Below are positions 25,239-34,189 of a stretch of DNA of 64,000 nucleotides, piece by piece (the stretch's first letter is position 1; each line of letters opens with the position of its first letter). This DNA is from JAVWHP01 sp036639955 (GTDB lineage: Bacteria; Bacillota_I; Bacilli_A; Erysipelotrichales; Erysipelotrichaceae), in NCBI GenBank assembly GCA_036639955.1, contig JAVWHP010000002.1, forward strand, positions 124,001-188,000. Direction: 5' to 3'. Under the pieces are notes generated by a model. It worked only from the letters and a program-made list of their open reading frames with translations, did no database searches and was not told where the DNA came from. Made by a program: the position numbers and the translations under genes.

Positions 25239-26708
25239 ATGAAAATATATAAAGTTTTAATATTGAGTATAGGTTGTTTAGTGCTGTGTATAGGAACGGT
25301 AAAAGGAAATACCTATCAGGCTGATAAAAAAGAATTGCCTTATGAAATTACTTCTATAGTAAAAGATAGCAGTGGCTTTACGATTAAAGGTTGGGCTTTG
25401 TTTAGTGAAACACAGCATTTTAGTCGTTTTACTCATAGTTATCAGTTAAGATTAAATAGTGGTGATCATCTATTAAAATATAATAGTAGTCCTAAATATA
25501 ATGACCAAACAGATATAATGCGTTATAAAGGAGTAAGGATATGTAATGCTAAAGAGTATAATAAAAGTGCTACTACATGCTACTATAGCTTAGAATATAC
25601 AGGGTTTGAATTTAAAATACCATATATGGATTTAAAGATGGGACGTAACTATACGTTAACATTGGATGTTGATGGGATAAAATCCAGAAGGATAAATTTA
25701 TATTATCCTAGTGTTGTTCCTATAACCGCTAGAGTGAATGATTATGAATATAAAGCAATATCTAGTTTGAATGACACTAAACTTAAAGTAATTAATGACT
25801 CTGTGTTTGTAAGGCCATATGCTGGCCCTACAAGTAAAGTATATAAAGATGGTCCTTATTGCTCGTATTCTTTTTTAAACACGCTGTACTACGCTAATAA
25901 CAGTGTATTTAATCGTGTATATGAAAGAAAAATTATTAATAATAATACTTATTATCGAATAAGTAGTAGTCCATCAAAATGTATAGATGGACATAAAACA
26001 GTGCAGGAAGGTAGTAAATACCCGAATAGTTGGATACCTAGCAGCTATGTAGACTATTCAGGAGTACCACTTCAAATAAAAACACGCATCATCAATACGT
26101 CTCCAGTTTTAACTATTAAAAATCATCCTATCATCTATGAAGATCAGTCCATTAATCCTTTTGATTATGTAAGTGCAAACGATGCTGAAGAGGGAAATCT
26201 TACTTCTAAAATTAAACTGGTTTCTGGTGAATTAAAAAATGTTCCTAATATTTATCACTTGACTTTCAGTGTAAGTGATAAATATGGAGCAACAGATACT
26301 AAAACGATGGATATTACTGTTAATGAACGTCTGAATAGCACTCCAGTAATAACTGCTAATGATAAAATCATTTATAAGTATGATGAATTTAATCCTTTAA
26401 AAGATGTTACGGCTACAGATAAAGAGGATGGTAATCTTAAACATAAATTAAGTTTTAGTGGTAACGTTAATTCAGATGTACTTGGTAACTATCCAATTAC
26501 TTATTATGTTAAAGATTCTAAAGGTAAAGCGACTAGCAAGCTTATTAACGTTAAGGTAGTTAGCAATCCTCATTGTATGATCCGTTTTATCGATCTAAAT
26601 AGAATCTTTTATAAAGAAAAGATACCGAGTAACTGGTCAGAACTAATAAATTATCTAGAAGATCAAAAATCAAGTATAAGCGAACCACTGTATAAATCCA
26701 CGTTGTAA
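25239..26708 (+). CDS. secreted protein with two Ig-like (DUF5011-type) domains
   Basis: Function unknown. 489 residues with a signal peptide (MKIYKVLILSIGCLVLCIGTV..), a unique N-terminal part of about 270 residues with four cysteines, then two tandem beta-sandwich repeats at about residues 285-370 and 375-450. Each repeat has N-x-x-P-V-(I/L)-T and D-x-E-(D/E)-G-N-L, typical of DUF5011/Cry22-type domains. A GGGGGAGGGG site precedes the ATG. No LPxTG anchor is seen. Its last nine codons lie in the cloverleaf element at 26680-26812, so that element supplies the C-terminus. Confidence 0.75.
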   Translation: MKIYKVLILSIGCLVLCIGTVKGNTYQADKKELPYEITSIVKDSSGFTIKGWALFSETQHFSRFTHSYQLRLNSGDHLLKYNSSPKYNDQTDIMRYKGVRICNAKEYNKSATTCYYSLEYTGFEFKIPYMDLKMGRNYTLTLDVDGIKSRRINLYYPSVVPITARVNDYEYKAISSLNDTKLKVINDSVFVRPYAGPTSKVYKDGPYCSYSFLNTLYYANNSVFNRVYERKIINNNTYYRISSSPSKCIDGHKTVQEGSKYPNSWIPSSYVDYSGVPLQIKTRIINTSPVLTIKNHPIIYEDQSINPFDYVSANDAEEGNLTSKIKLVSGELKNVPNIYHLTFSVSDKYGATDTKTMDITVNERLNSTPVITANDKIIYKYDEFNPLKDVTATDKEDGNLKHKLSFSGNVNSDVLGNYPITYYVKDSKGKATSKLINVKVVSNPHCMIRFIDLNRIFYKEKIPSNWSELINYLEDQKSSISEPLYKSTL

Positions 26709-26812
26709 GTGGATTTATACTATTATATACTTCGCATAATATGTATTATTGAGCGAAGTATATAATAAATAAGGTACTAGTCTATGAACTAGTACCTTAT
26801 TTAGTGGTTCGC
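26680..26812. repeat. 133-base cloverleaf of nested perfect inverted repeats
   Basis: Outer stem 26680-26689 with 26803-26812 (GCGAACCACT, 10 bp). Inside it, back to back, are hairpin A (26690-26701 with 26709-26720, 12 bp), hairpin B (26721-26735 with 26753-26767, 15 bp, plus an inner 6-bp stem at 26736-26749) and hairpin C (26767-26781 with 26788-26802, 15 bp). All are exact complements and abut with no spare bases except one shared A. It lies between converging genes, overlaps the 3' end of the secreted-protein gene and stops one base short of the mrp stop codon. None of the stems has a T-run on the plus strand. Confidence 0.9.
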
Positions 26813-26813
26813 A

Positions 26814-27650
26814 TTAATGATTTGTTTTCGCTATTAGTTTTTTTACTGCTGGTTCTATCATTAATTTTATTACTGATTTATGTATATCATCTAGTTTATC
26901 GTAATTAGCTAGGTTTGATAGATCTTGCATCATTGGTAGTTCTGCTAATAACTCTATATCATGTTTATTAATGAATTCACTTGTATCGCTTGCATTAAAG
27001 ATTTGTATTCGCTTACCACAGTCCGGACAACTTATATATGCCATATTTTCAACTAATCCATATATATTAATATCCATTTTTTTTGCCATGTTTATGGCTT
27101 TTGATACGATCATAGATACCATATCTTGTGGTGTTGATACCATAACAACACCATTAAGTGGTATAGTTTGCATTAAAGTAATAGCTACATCACCAGTTCC
27201 TGGTGGCATATCTATAAATAAATAGTCTAATTCTTCCCAAAGCACTTCATTATAGAATTGCTTTAGAGAGTTAGCTATGATTGGCCCACGCCATATAACT
27301 GGTGTTTCCTCTGTTTCAATTAAGAAATTAATTGACATTAGTTTAATGTTATCTTCGCTTATAATGGGTAAAATCATATCATTTTGTCCTACAGCTTTTG
27401 TTTTTTCAACTCCAAACATACGAGGTATACTTGGACCAGTAATATCAGCGTCCATAATACCAACCTTATAGCCCATATTTTTTAGCATTTTAGCTAATAA
27501 AACAGTAATACTAGACTTTCCAACGCCACCTTTACCACTCATGACACCGATTATATTCTTTATGTTGTTTTTAGGATTATTTGTAATACCACAGTCCTTA
27601 GCATCCTTAGCACAGTTACTTTTACTTGGACAATTTTCACAATCTGACAT
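26814..27650 (-). CDS. mrp: Mrp/NBP35-family Fe-S cluster carrier ATPase
   Basis: P-loop ATPase that carries Fe-S clusters to apo-proteins; it may serve IspG and IspH here. The deviant Walker A is SGKGGVGKSS near residues 38-47. The N-terminus has a cysteine cluster (CENCPSKSNC and a later Cys) like NBP35 rather than the MIP18-type domain of many bacterial Mrp proteins. The C-terminal scaffold motif is CPDCG. 278 residues. GGAGG precedes the ATG. Confidence 0.9.
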   Translation of the reverse strand: MSDCENCPSKSNCAKDAKDCGITNNPKNNIKNIIGVMSGKGGVGKSSITVLLAKMLKNMGYKVGIMDADITGPSIPRMFGVEKTKAVGQNDMILPIISEDNIKLMSINFLIETEETPVIWRGPIIANSLKQFYNEVLWEELDYLFIDMPPGTGDVAITLMQTIPLNGVVMVSTPQDMVSMIVSKAINMAKKMDINIYGLVENMAYISCPDCGKRIQIFNASDTSEFINKHDIELLAELPMMQDLSNLANYDKLDDIHKSVIKLMIEPAVKKLIAKTNH

Positions 27651-27679
27651 ATGTTGCCTCCTTCTACATTAACTTTATT

Positions 27680-27688
27680 ATTATACCA
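27680..27688 (-). promoter_or_regulatory. extended -10 promoter for mrp
   Basis: TGGTATAAT on the minus strand, about 30 bases before the mrp ATG; no clear -35 box. Confidence 0.4.
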
Positions 27689-27697
27689 CTATTCATT

Positions 27698-28894
27698 CTA
27701 TTTTAGTTGTTTAAGATAAGAAACTCCTACATAATCTTCTTTTATATCGAAATTTTCAGCGATTGTTTTAGCTATACAACTAAAGCCTTCCCCATCACAT
27801 AATTTACCTGTACCACTCATGTCTTTAGAATACATTAAAAGAGGTACTAATTCTCTTGTATGATTAAATCCTTGATATGTTGGATCATTACCATGATCAG
27901 CACTTATGATCAATAGATCATCATTATGAATTTCAGTCAACAGTTTACCTAAATGTTGATCAAATATTTCTATTTCTTTAGCATATCCTTTTACGTCGCG
28001 GCGATGTCCCCACTTCGCATCAAAATCAACCAAATTCACAAAACATAAACCAGTAAATTCTTGTTTAATTTGTTCACTAAGTTTAAGCATGCCATCACTA
28101 TTGCTGTTAGAATGTATGCTATTGCTTATTCCTTTACAATTGAAAATATCACCTATTTTGCCAATTCCTATCGTTGCTAATCCTTTTTCCTTCATAAGAT
28201 CAAGTAAGGTAGGCTTCGGCGGATCTAGTGCATAATCTTTACGATCACTAGTCCTAATGAAGTTTTCAGAACAAGATCCAATAAATGGCCTAGCAATTAC
28301 TCTTGCAACCATCCATTTATCTTCCATTGTGACTGCACGTGTTATTTCACACACACGATATAATTCTGTCAATGGTGTATGTTCAACATTACCAGCTATT
28401 TGAAGCACACTATCATCAGAAGTATATATTATTAGTTCATTTGAATTTTTTTTAATAATTCGTTCACCATATTGCTTAATTATTTCTGTTCCACTACATG
28501 CTATATTTCCAATGAATTTGTGTCCAGTAAGTTCCTCTAATTTATTTATAAGTGCTACAGGAAATCCATTTTCACTAAAAGTTTGAAAAGGTTTATCACT
28601 TATTAAACCCATCATTTCATAGTGACCACATAGTGTATCTTTACTTGCACTTAATTCACTCAATATTGAATAATAGCCGAATGGTTCAATGCTTGGCTGG
28701 TTAGATAATATAGATAAGTTCTTAAACCAGCCAAGCTTAGTAAGATTAGGCATTACAATTTTAGGATATTGTTCATATATATGTAGGAAGGTATTGGCGC
28801 CTATATCATTATATAGATTAGCATCGTTACTAGCGCCAACACCTAAAGAATCTAGTACGATTAATATAATTCTATTGTATCTATTCTTCATCAT
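27698..28894 (-). CDS. deoB: phosphopentomutase DeoB
   Basis: Alkaline-phosphatase-superfamily enzyme interconverting (deoxy)ribose 1- and 5-phosphate. The metal-site motifs are VLDSLGVGASND near the start, TLCGHYEMMG, and ISADHGNDPT with GFNHTRE. About 398 residues. GAGG at 28901-28904 supports the ATG at 28894 or the next codon. It overlaps the 3' end of xerD by 14 bases. The order spoIIM-xerD-deoB is that of B. subtilis spoIIM-ripX-drm. A 12-bp inverted repeat lies at 28691-28736. Confidence 0.93.
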   Translation of the reverse strand: MMKNRYNRIILIVLDSLGVGASNDANLYNDIGANTFLHIYEQYPKIVMPNLTKLGWFKNLSILSNQPSIEPFGYYSILSELSASKDTLCGHYEMMGLISDKPFQTFSENGFPVALINKLEELTGHKFIGNIACSGTEIIKQYGERIIKKNSNELIIYTSDDSVLQIAGNVEHTPLTELYRVCEITRAVTMEDKWMVARVIARPFIGSCSENFIRTSDRKDYALDPPKPTLLDLMKEKGLATIGIGKIGDIFNCKGISNSIHSNSNSDGMLKLSEQIKQEFTGLCFVNLVDFDAKWGHRRDVKGYAKEIEIFDQHLGKLLTEIHNDDLLIISADHGNDPTYQGFNHTRELVPLLMYSKDMSGTGKLCDGEGFSCIAKTIAENFDIKEDYVGVSYLKQLK

Positions 28895-29822
28895 TATATT
28901 CCTCATCATCATCGTTAACATTGTTATTATCATCATCTTCTCTTTTAGGAAAGAAACTATTATAACTATCTTTTAATTTATCTGTCTGGACATGAGTATA
29001 TAACTGCGTAGTAGTTATATCACTATGTCCTAATAAAACTTGAACGCTTCTAAGATCAGCATCATCATTTAATAAGTGTGTAGCAAAAGAATGTCTTACA
29101 CTATGTGGCGTTAATGTTTCATTAAGATTACATTCACGAAGCTTTCGCTTAATGAGTCTAGATAAATAAGTATAGTTCAATTGATTACCATCAGGTTCAA
29201 TAAATACATAACTACTGCTAGTGCGTTTTAAAAACTTAGGCCTTACATTTCCAATATAATCATTTAAAATACTACACGCATTAGTATGAATCGGAACCAT
29301 TCTCTCTTTATTCCCCTTCCCTTTAACTTTAATTTGTTGTTGCTCCAAATGTATTTGATTCATTAACAAATTACATAATTCAAATGATCTTAACCCACTA
29401 GCATACAAAACCTCTAATATAGTATGATCAAATAGTTCTTTATCATCTTCATCTTTAAAACTATCTAATAAACAATTTATATCATCTTTATGAAAGAAAT
29501 TAGGCAGCTTACTACCTACCTTACTACTCTTTATTAAGATACTAGGATTTAATATATTTGTATTTTCAAAACTAATATAATGATGAAAACTCTTAATAAC
29601 ACTTAATGCATGATTAATACTCTTTGAAGTAATATTCCTATTCATTAAATACTCACTAATATTATTATAAGTAATATCTTCTATATTTCTTATACCTATA
29701 TCATTAAAATACTTTAAATAAGCATTCAATTCACTACTATAGCTTTTTAAAGTATTAATAGATTTACCCTCTATCACTTTAACTTGATATAAATAATCTT
29801 TTATAGCATCTTGTATTAACAT
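28881..29822 (-). CDS. xerD: tyrosine recombinase XerD-like
   Basis: Site-specific recombinase, likely for chromosome dimer resolution at dif. It has an N-terminal SAM-like core-binding domain and a catalytic domain with R145 (ASGLRSFE), H240-x-x-R243, H266 (GHSD) and nucleophile Y275 (QLYTHV). A 20-residue Asp/Asn/Glu-rich tail after residue 290 is unusual for XerD. 313 residues. The neighbours (spoIIM, deoB) match the B. subtilis ripX locus, which favours housekeeping XerD over a phage integrase. Confidence 0.88.
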   Translation of the reverse strand: MLIQDAIKDYLYQVKVIEGKSINTLKSYSSELNAYLKYFNDIGIRNIEDITYNNISEYLMNRNITSKSINHALSVIKSFHHYISFENTNILNPSILIKSSKVGSKLPNFFHKDDINCLLDSFKDEDDKELFDHTILEVLYASGLRSFELCNLLMNQIHLEQQQIKVKGKGNKERMVPIHTNACSILNDYIGNVRPKFLKRTSSSYVFIEPDGNQLNYTYLSRLIKRKLRECNLNETLTPHSVRHSFATHLLNDDADLRSVQVLLGHSDITTTQLYTHVQTDKLKDSYNSFFPKREDDDNNNVNDDDEEYNDEE

Positions 29823-29849
29823 TTTATCACCTATAATTATTATAGCACA

Positions 29850-30431
29850 TTAGAATGAACAAAATAATTTAATTAAATGTATTAATATATAAGCTTTAAA
29901 TACAGCACTTAATAATATTAAAGTAAGAGCTATAAAAGCATCATTTATAATCCGATTAAATAAAGATCTTAAAGATAACACTTTAGAACTAATACAATTA
30001 TTTAATAAACTGATAGATAAGTTTAAAGAACAAGCACATATTACATAAGTTGCCATAAAATCTAAAATTACTTGTGGTATTAAAGTGATAATGATACCTA
30101 TAATACCTTTTAAATGATATGTCATAATATATAATATACAAGTATAACCTATTTGAGTACCTTTATAAAAGATTATAAAGCCTATTATAGGTGTTGAAAT
30201 TATAGAAGTACCTAATATAAATATAATACCCACAAATAAAACGCCAATGATAAACTCACTGACGAAATATTTATATGAAGCTGCATTTGCTCCAATATCA
30301 ATTATCATTTTATTTAATATATTCGTGTCTGCAGTATTTATGTATAATCCTAAAATGATGCCAAAAATAAATCCACAGGTTATAATTGTTAAAATAAATC
30401 TTCTGATATTTGGATGTTTTGTTTTAAACAT
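29850..30431 (-). CDS. spoIIM: stage II sporulation protein M
   Basis: Membrane subunit of the SpoIIDMP septal peptidoglycan machine that drives engulfment. 193 residues with about five membrane spans and the family features FVSEFIIGVLFV, FYKGTQIGYT and the GIIGIIITLIPQVILD segment. An AGAGGTGA site precedes the ATG. A minus-strand CATATATT at 30448-30455 is a possible sigma-E -10. spoIID and spoIIP are not in the window. Confidence 0.88.
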   Translation of the reverse strand: MFKTKHPNIRRFILTIITCGFIFGIILGLYINTADTNILNKMIIDIGANAASYKYFVSEFIIGVLFVGIIFILGTSIISTPIIGFIIFYKGTQIGYTCILYIMTYHLKGIIGIIITLIPQVILDFMATYVICACSLNLSISLLNNCISSKVLSLRSLFNRIINDAFIALTLILLSAVFKAYILIHLIKLFCSF

Positions 30432-30482
30432 AGTTTCACCTCTCTTTAATATATGAGGCGAACTTGTTTATTTTGCTAAAAT

Positions 30483-31316
30483 TTAACGATAATTTCTTAT
30501 TAATGAATTATTGTTTTTTAGCTTATGTTCAATTCTTAACTTATCTGAAATCATCGCTATAAATTCAGAATTAGTTGGTTTAGCTTTAGCGGCATTGATT
30601 GTATATCCAAATATATCATCAATTGCATCGATATTACCACGATTCCAGGCTACTTCGATTGCATGTCTAATTGCTCTTTCAACTCTTGAAGCTGTAGTTA
30701 AGTAGGTTTTAGCAATTTGAGGATAAAGAACTTTAGTAATTTGTCCTAAGAAATCTGTATTTAAATAAGTTTCTATAATTGCTGTTCTCAAATAAAGATA
30801 TCCTTTAATATGCGCAGGTATCCCGACCTCATGCAATAAAGATGTAACTTCATTTTCTAATTCAATTTTAAAGATTGTTGCTTTTTCATGTTCATCTAGA
30901 TTTACTTTTAACATTGTGTTATCTAATATTTGTAGCTTATTAACATTAGTTATGCTTATAATTTTTTTATGAAGCTGACTAACATTAAAAGGCTTTAATA
31001 AAAGATAATCAACATGATGATGCTGAACTTCATTAATAATAACATCATTAATAAAAGGCGACGTACAAATTATATGTTTCACCTTTATATTATGTTCTGC
31101 TAATGAATGCAGTACTTCAATTCCATCACGTTTAGGTAAAATTAGATCAAGAATTAAGACATCAATAGTTTTATTAGATAATTCAAATAAACACTGATCT
31201 CCATTTGTTGCACTTCCAATTACTTCGAATGAACTATCCTTAGATAATTCATTCTTCATCTCATAAACAATGTCGCTAGCATCATCTACAATGTAAACCC
31301 TAACAGTATTTTCCAT
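30483..31316 (-). CDS. spo0A: sporulation master regulator Spo0A
   Basis: Response regulator that starts sporulation when phosphorylated by the phosphorelay. The receiver domain has D11-D12, phospho-acceptor D57 (LILDLILP) and K108. The DNA-binding domain has SRVERAIRHAIEVAW and AKPTNSEFIAMISDKLR, almost identical to B. subtilis, so recognition of TGTCGAA-type boxes should be retained. 277 residues. GGAGG precedes the ATG. Two candidate boxes and a cre-like site lie upstream. spoIVB is the next gene upstream, as in Bacillus and Clostridium. Confidence 0.97.
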   Translation of the reverse strand: MENTVRVYIVDDASDIVYEMKNELSKDSSFEVIGSATNGDQCLFELSNKTIDVLILDLILPKRDGIEVLHSLAEHNIKVKHIICTSPFINDVIINEVQHHHVDYLLLKPFNVSQLHKKIISITNVNKLQILDNTMLKVNLDEHEKATIFKIELENEVTSLLHEVGIPAHIKGYLYLRTAIIETYLNTDFLGQITKVLYPQIAKTYLTTASRVERAIRHAIEVAWNRGNIDAIDDIFGYTINAAKAKPTNSEFIAMISDKLRIEHKLKNNNSLIRNYR

Positions 31317-31429
31317 TTGTGTTCCTCCACTATCTAATTATATCTTTAAATATAAAAAAATATATATAATTTAATTAAATACATATGAAATATGCTATTA
31401 AATGTTGTTTTTTGGTCAAAAACAGAGTA

Positions 31430-31443
31430 TGAAAGCGCTTTTC
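31430..31443. promoter_or_regulatory. cre-like palindrome upstream of spo0A
   Basis: TGAAAGCGCTTTTC resembles the CcpA operator TGAAARCGYTTWCW, with a perfect AAAGCGCTTT core. It lies about 115 bases before the spo0A start, between spo0A and the candidate Spo0A boxes. Confidence 0.45.
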
Positions 31444-31463
31444 TGTAACTTATATATTGAAAA

Positions 31464-31480
31464 AGTCGAATAGAGTCGAA
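31464..31480. promoter_or_regulatory. tandem Spo0A boxes upstream of spo0A
   Basis: AGTCGAA occurs at 31464-31470 and again at 31474-31480. Each is one base from the 0A box TGTCGAA, and the repeat period is exactly 10 bp, the spacing used by Spo0A dimers on tandem boxes. The site is about 150 bases upstream of spo0A, suggesting autoregulation. Confidence 0.6.
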
Positions 31481-31483
31481 AAA

Positions 31484-32461
31484 TTAAGGAAGGATTTTAT
31501 CCTGTTCAAGCATCCAATTTATATATATTCCATATGCAAGAGTAGGATCATCATTATCAACATGAGTGACTGCACCAATTAATAAACCATCTTGAATAAT
31601 AGGAGAACCGCTCATACCCTGGACAATACCACCACTAGCATCAAGTAACCTTTTATCCGTCACTCTAAATTTTATTCCCTTAAGATCAGGTTTACTCTGA
31701 TTATCTAGTTTTATAATTTCTATTTGATATTCACTAATTGTAGAATCATTAAGAACAGAATAAATAGTAGCTCTTCCTAAATGAATTTGATCGTTATTAG
31801 CAGTTTCTATATGCTTATTATCTTTCAAAACGTCCATATGACCATAAATACCATAAATATTATTAAATTTAATATTACCAATCATACTATTATGATCAAT
31901 TGTAGCTTTCTTTTCTCCAGGTTCATTTTTAGTAGGACGATTAATACCAGTAACATTACTTAAAAATATGTTACCAGTATTAAAATTTAAATTAGCTGAA
32001 GTAGCGCTAGCAATATGACCTAAAGCACCATAACTTAAATCAGTTGGATCTAAATAAGTTAAAGTACCAATCCCCTCTAAGTAATCACTCATATATAAAC
32101 CAGTGATATAAGAATTAGACGATTGTTGATAAGCATACTTAAAATTAAGATTAACTAATTTATTATTACGCTTAACAACAATAGGTACATTATTAATAGA
32201 CGATTTATAAGTTGAAATGCAGTTGTTAAAATCTTTAATAGAACTAATAGAGTTATTATTACACTTAACTATGATATCATCAGGATCTATAATAGAATTA
32301 GGATCAATACTTATATTATCGATAGTGTACTTATAAGTACTACTAACAAGAACTCCATTATAATCTATTCTAATACCTAAAGAGTCACCACCAAGAATAA
32401 CATCTTTAGCAAGAATATAAATAGGATTTAATAATAAAATTATTAAAAGAAATTTTTTCAT
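31484..32461 (-). CDS. spoIVB: SpoIVB signalling protease
   Basis: Forespore-secreted serine peptidase that triggers pro-sigma-K processing in B. subtilis. An N-terminal signal/anchor (FLLIILLLNPIYILA) is followed by a shortened PDZ-like region and the SpoIVB peptidase domain with GALGHIA (catalytic His) and GMSGSPII (catalytic Ser). At 325 residues it is about 100 shorter than the B. subtilis protein, mainly before the peptidase domain. GGAGGTG precedes the ATG. It lies between recN and spo0A, the conserved order. Confidence 0.92.
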   Translation of the reverse strand: MKKFLLIILLLNPIYILAKDVILGGDSLGIRIDYNGVLVSSTYKYTIDNISIDPNSIIDPDDIIVKCNNNSISSIKDFNNCISTYKSSINNVPIVVKRNNKLVNLNFKYAYQQSSNSYITGLYMSDYLEGIGTLTYLDPTDLSYGALGHIASATSANLNFNTGNIFLSNVTGINRPTKNEPGEKKATIDHNSMIGNIKFNNIYGIYGHMDVLKDNKHIETANNDQIHLGRATIYSVLNDSTISEYQIEIIKLDNQSKPDLKGIKFRVTDKRLLDASGGIVQGMSGSPIIQDGLLIGAVTHVDNDDPTLAYGIYINWMLEQDKILP

Positions 32462-32486
32462 AAAACACCTCCTAATAATAGTATGA

Positions 32487-34115
32487 CTAGAAAGTTAGTA
32501 AATTATTAATATTTAATTTTACAGAATTTATTAGTTCTTGAGAAGATAATAAAGAAGTATTACTAACTGAATTTGAAATAAGCTTAGAAAGATAAAGAAT
32601 TAATTCTGAATCATTAATCTCTTTAATATTAGTAATGACACTATCATCTATATCTTCTTTAGCTATAATATAATTATTATTAGCATAAGCAATCATTGAA
32701 GGGAGATGAGTGACTACAATAACTTGAGTATTTAAAGATAATTTATAAATAGATAATGACATGTTAAATGCTATAGAACCTGAAATACCATTATCTATTT
32801 CATCAAATATTAATATCTTATTAGAATTAAAGTTAAAGATTATTTTGAATGCTAAAAGGATACGTGATTGTTCTCCTCCAGATGTTGTAGTGTTTAGATC
32901 ACTTAGTTCTTCTCCTTGGTTTGTTGAGATTAAGAACTTTACTTGATCTATTCCTGTTATGCTTGGTTCTTTATCTTCTATTTGTATTTTAAAGTTAGCA
33001 TTAGGAAGCATTAGTTCTTTTAATTGTTGTATCATTGCTGTTTCTAAAGCTATACTAGCGTTAAATCTTAAATTATGTAATCTAGTTGCTTTAATGTCAT
33101 AATCACTCTTAGATTGCTTTAAATACATATCTAATTGGTTTATACGATACTCATAATGATTATAATTATCTATTTCTATTAATAATTCAATTTTTCTCTT
33201 CTCTAAATTATCAATACTACCATAACTATTAACTAACTTAATAGTTCTATAATACTCTACCTCTAAATAACTACTATTTAATTCATTACTCTCATCATTA
33301 TCTACAATAGCTTTAAATCTCTCTACATAATCCTCTATAACTATATAAGCCTCTTCTAATTCCTTATAACTACTATCTTTCTTTAAACCTTTAATTCCCC
33401 TACATAATCTATTAATAGTATCTTCATCCAATAAACTTAAAGCATCTACATAAACCTCTATAAGTCTCTTTTTACTAGTATCTTCTTTATACTTTAATTC
33501 TATATCATTTAAATATTCTAATGTTATATTTCCTATAAGTTTATATTCATTCTTTATATTATCTAAATAATTAACATCTTTATAATTAGTTATTAATTTA
33601 TTTTTAGCTATATAATAATTATTATATAAACTATAAGCATCCATTACTTCTCTATTATATTCTTTATCGATTAAACTATCTAATAAACTTAAATAATTAT
33701 TAGAATTTAATAACTGGATAGTACTGTTTTGGGTATGTATATCTAACAATAAATTTGTTATATCCTTTAATACTTTCAATGATATATTAATATCATTTAT
33801 AGAATTTATAATCTTTTTATCTTTACTTATCTTTCTACAAATTATTAATGTATTACTTTTAATATTTAATTTTAATAGTAATGTTTGTAATTCGTTATTA
33901 TTTTCATAATAAAAAGACCCTTGAATTAATGCTAGTTCAGAGTCCTTTCTTATATGTTTAATATTAAAACTATCTCCATTTAGTATACCTATTGCTTTTA
34001 GTATTAAAGATTTACCAGCACCACTTTCACCACTTAATACTTGTAGTCCTTTTTTTAAGTTTATATTAATAGATTCTATTAATATAAAGTTTGAAATATA
34101 TAAATTGCTTAACAT
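32487..34115 (-). CDS. recN: DNA repair protein RecN
   Basis: SMC-like ATPase acting early at double-strand breaks. N-terminal MLSNLYISNFILIESI and Walker A GESGAGKS (near residue 34), a long coiled coil, then signature TTTSGGEQSR and Walker B ILIFDEIDNGISG. 542 residues, somewhat shorter than usual (about 570), with a trimmed coiled coil. It is unusually rich in Leu/Ile/Asn. An AGAGGTGA site precedes the ATG. Confidence 0.93.
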   Translation of the reverse strand: MLSNLYISNFILIESININLKKGLQVLSGESGAGKSLILKAIGILNGDSFNIKHIRKDSELALIQGSFYYENNNELQTLLLKLNIKSNTLIICRKISKDKKIINSINDINISLKVLKDITNLLLDIHTQNSTIQLLNSNNYLSLLDSLIDKEYNREVMDAYSLYNNYYIAKNKLITNYKDVNYLDNIKNEYKLIGNITLEYLNDIELKYKEDTSKKRLIEVYVDALSLLDEDTINRLCRGIKGLKKDSSYKELEEAYIVIEDYVERFKAIVDNDESNELNSSYLEVEYYRTIKLVNSYGSIDNLEKRKIELLIEIDNYNHYEYRINQLDMYLKQSKSDYDIKATRLHNLRFNASIALETAMIQQLKELMLPNANFKIQIEDKEPSITGIDQVKFLISTNQGEELSDLNTTTSGGEQSRILLAFKIIFNFNSNKILIFDEIDNGISGSIAFNMSLSIYKLSLNTQVIVVTHLPSMIAYANNNYIIAKEDIDDSVITNIKEINDSELILYLSKLISNSVSNTSLLSSQELINSVKLNINNLLTF

Positions 34116-34189
34116 AAAATCACCTCTAACTCTGTTTATGTTAAGTTTTTATATTATCCTAAATGATTTAATTATTAATAGTAATTTTC

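Noticed and set aside
32462..32490. CATACTAT before spoIVB as a sigma-E promoter
   Set aside because: The -10 is off consensus, the -35 is poor, and spoIVB is expected to be forespore-expressed.
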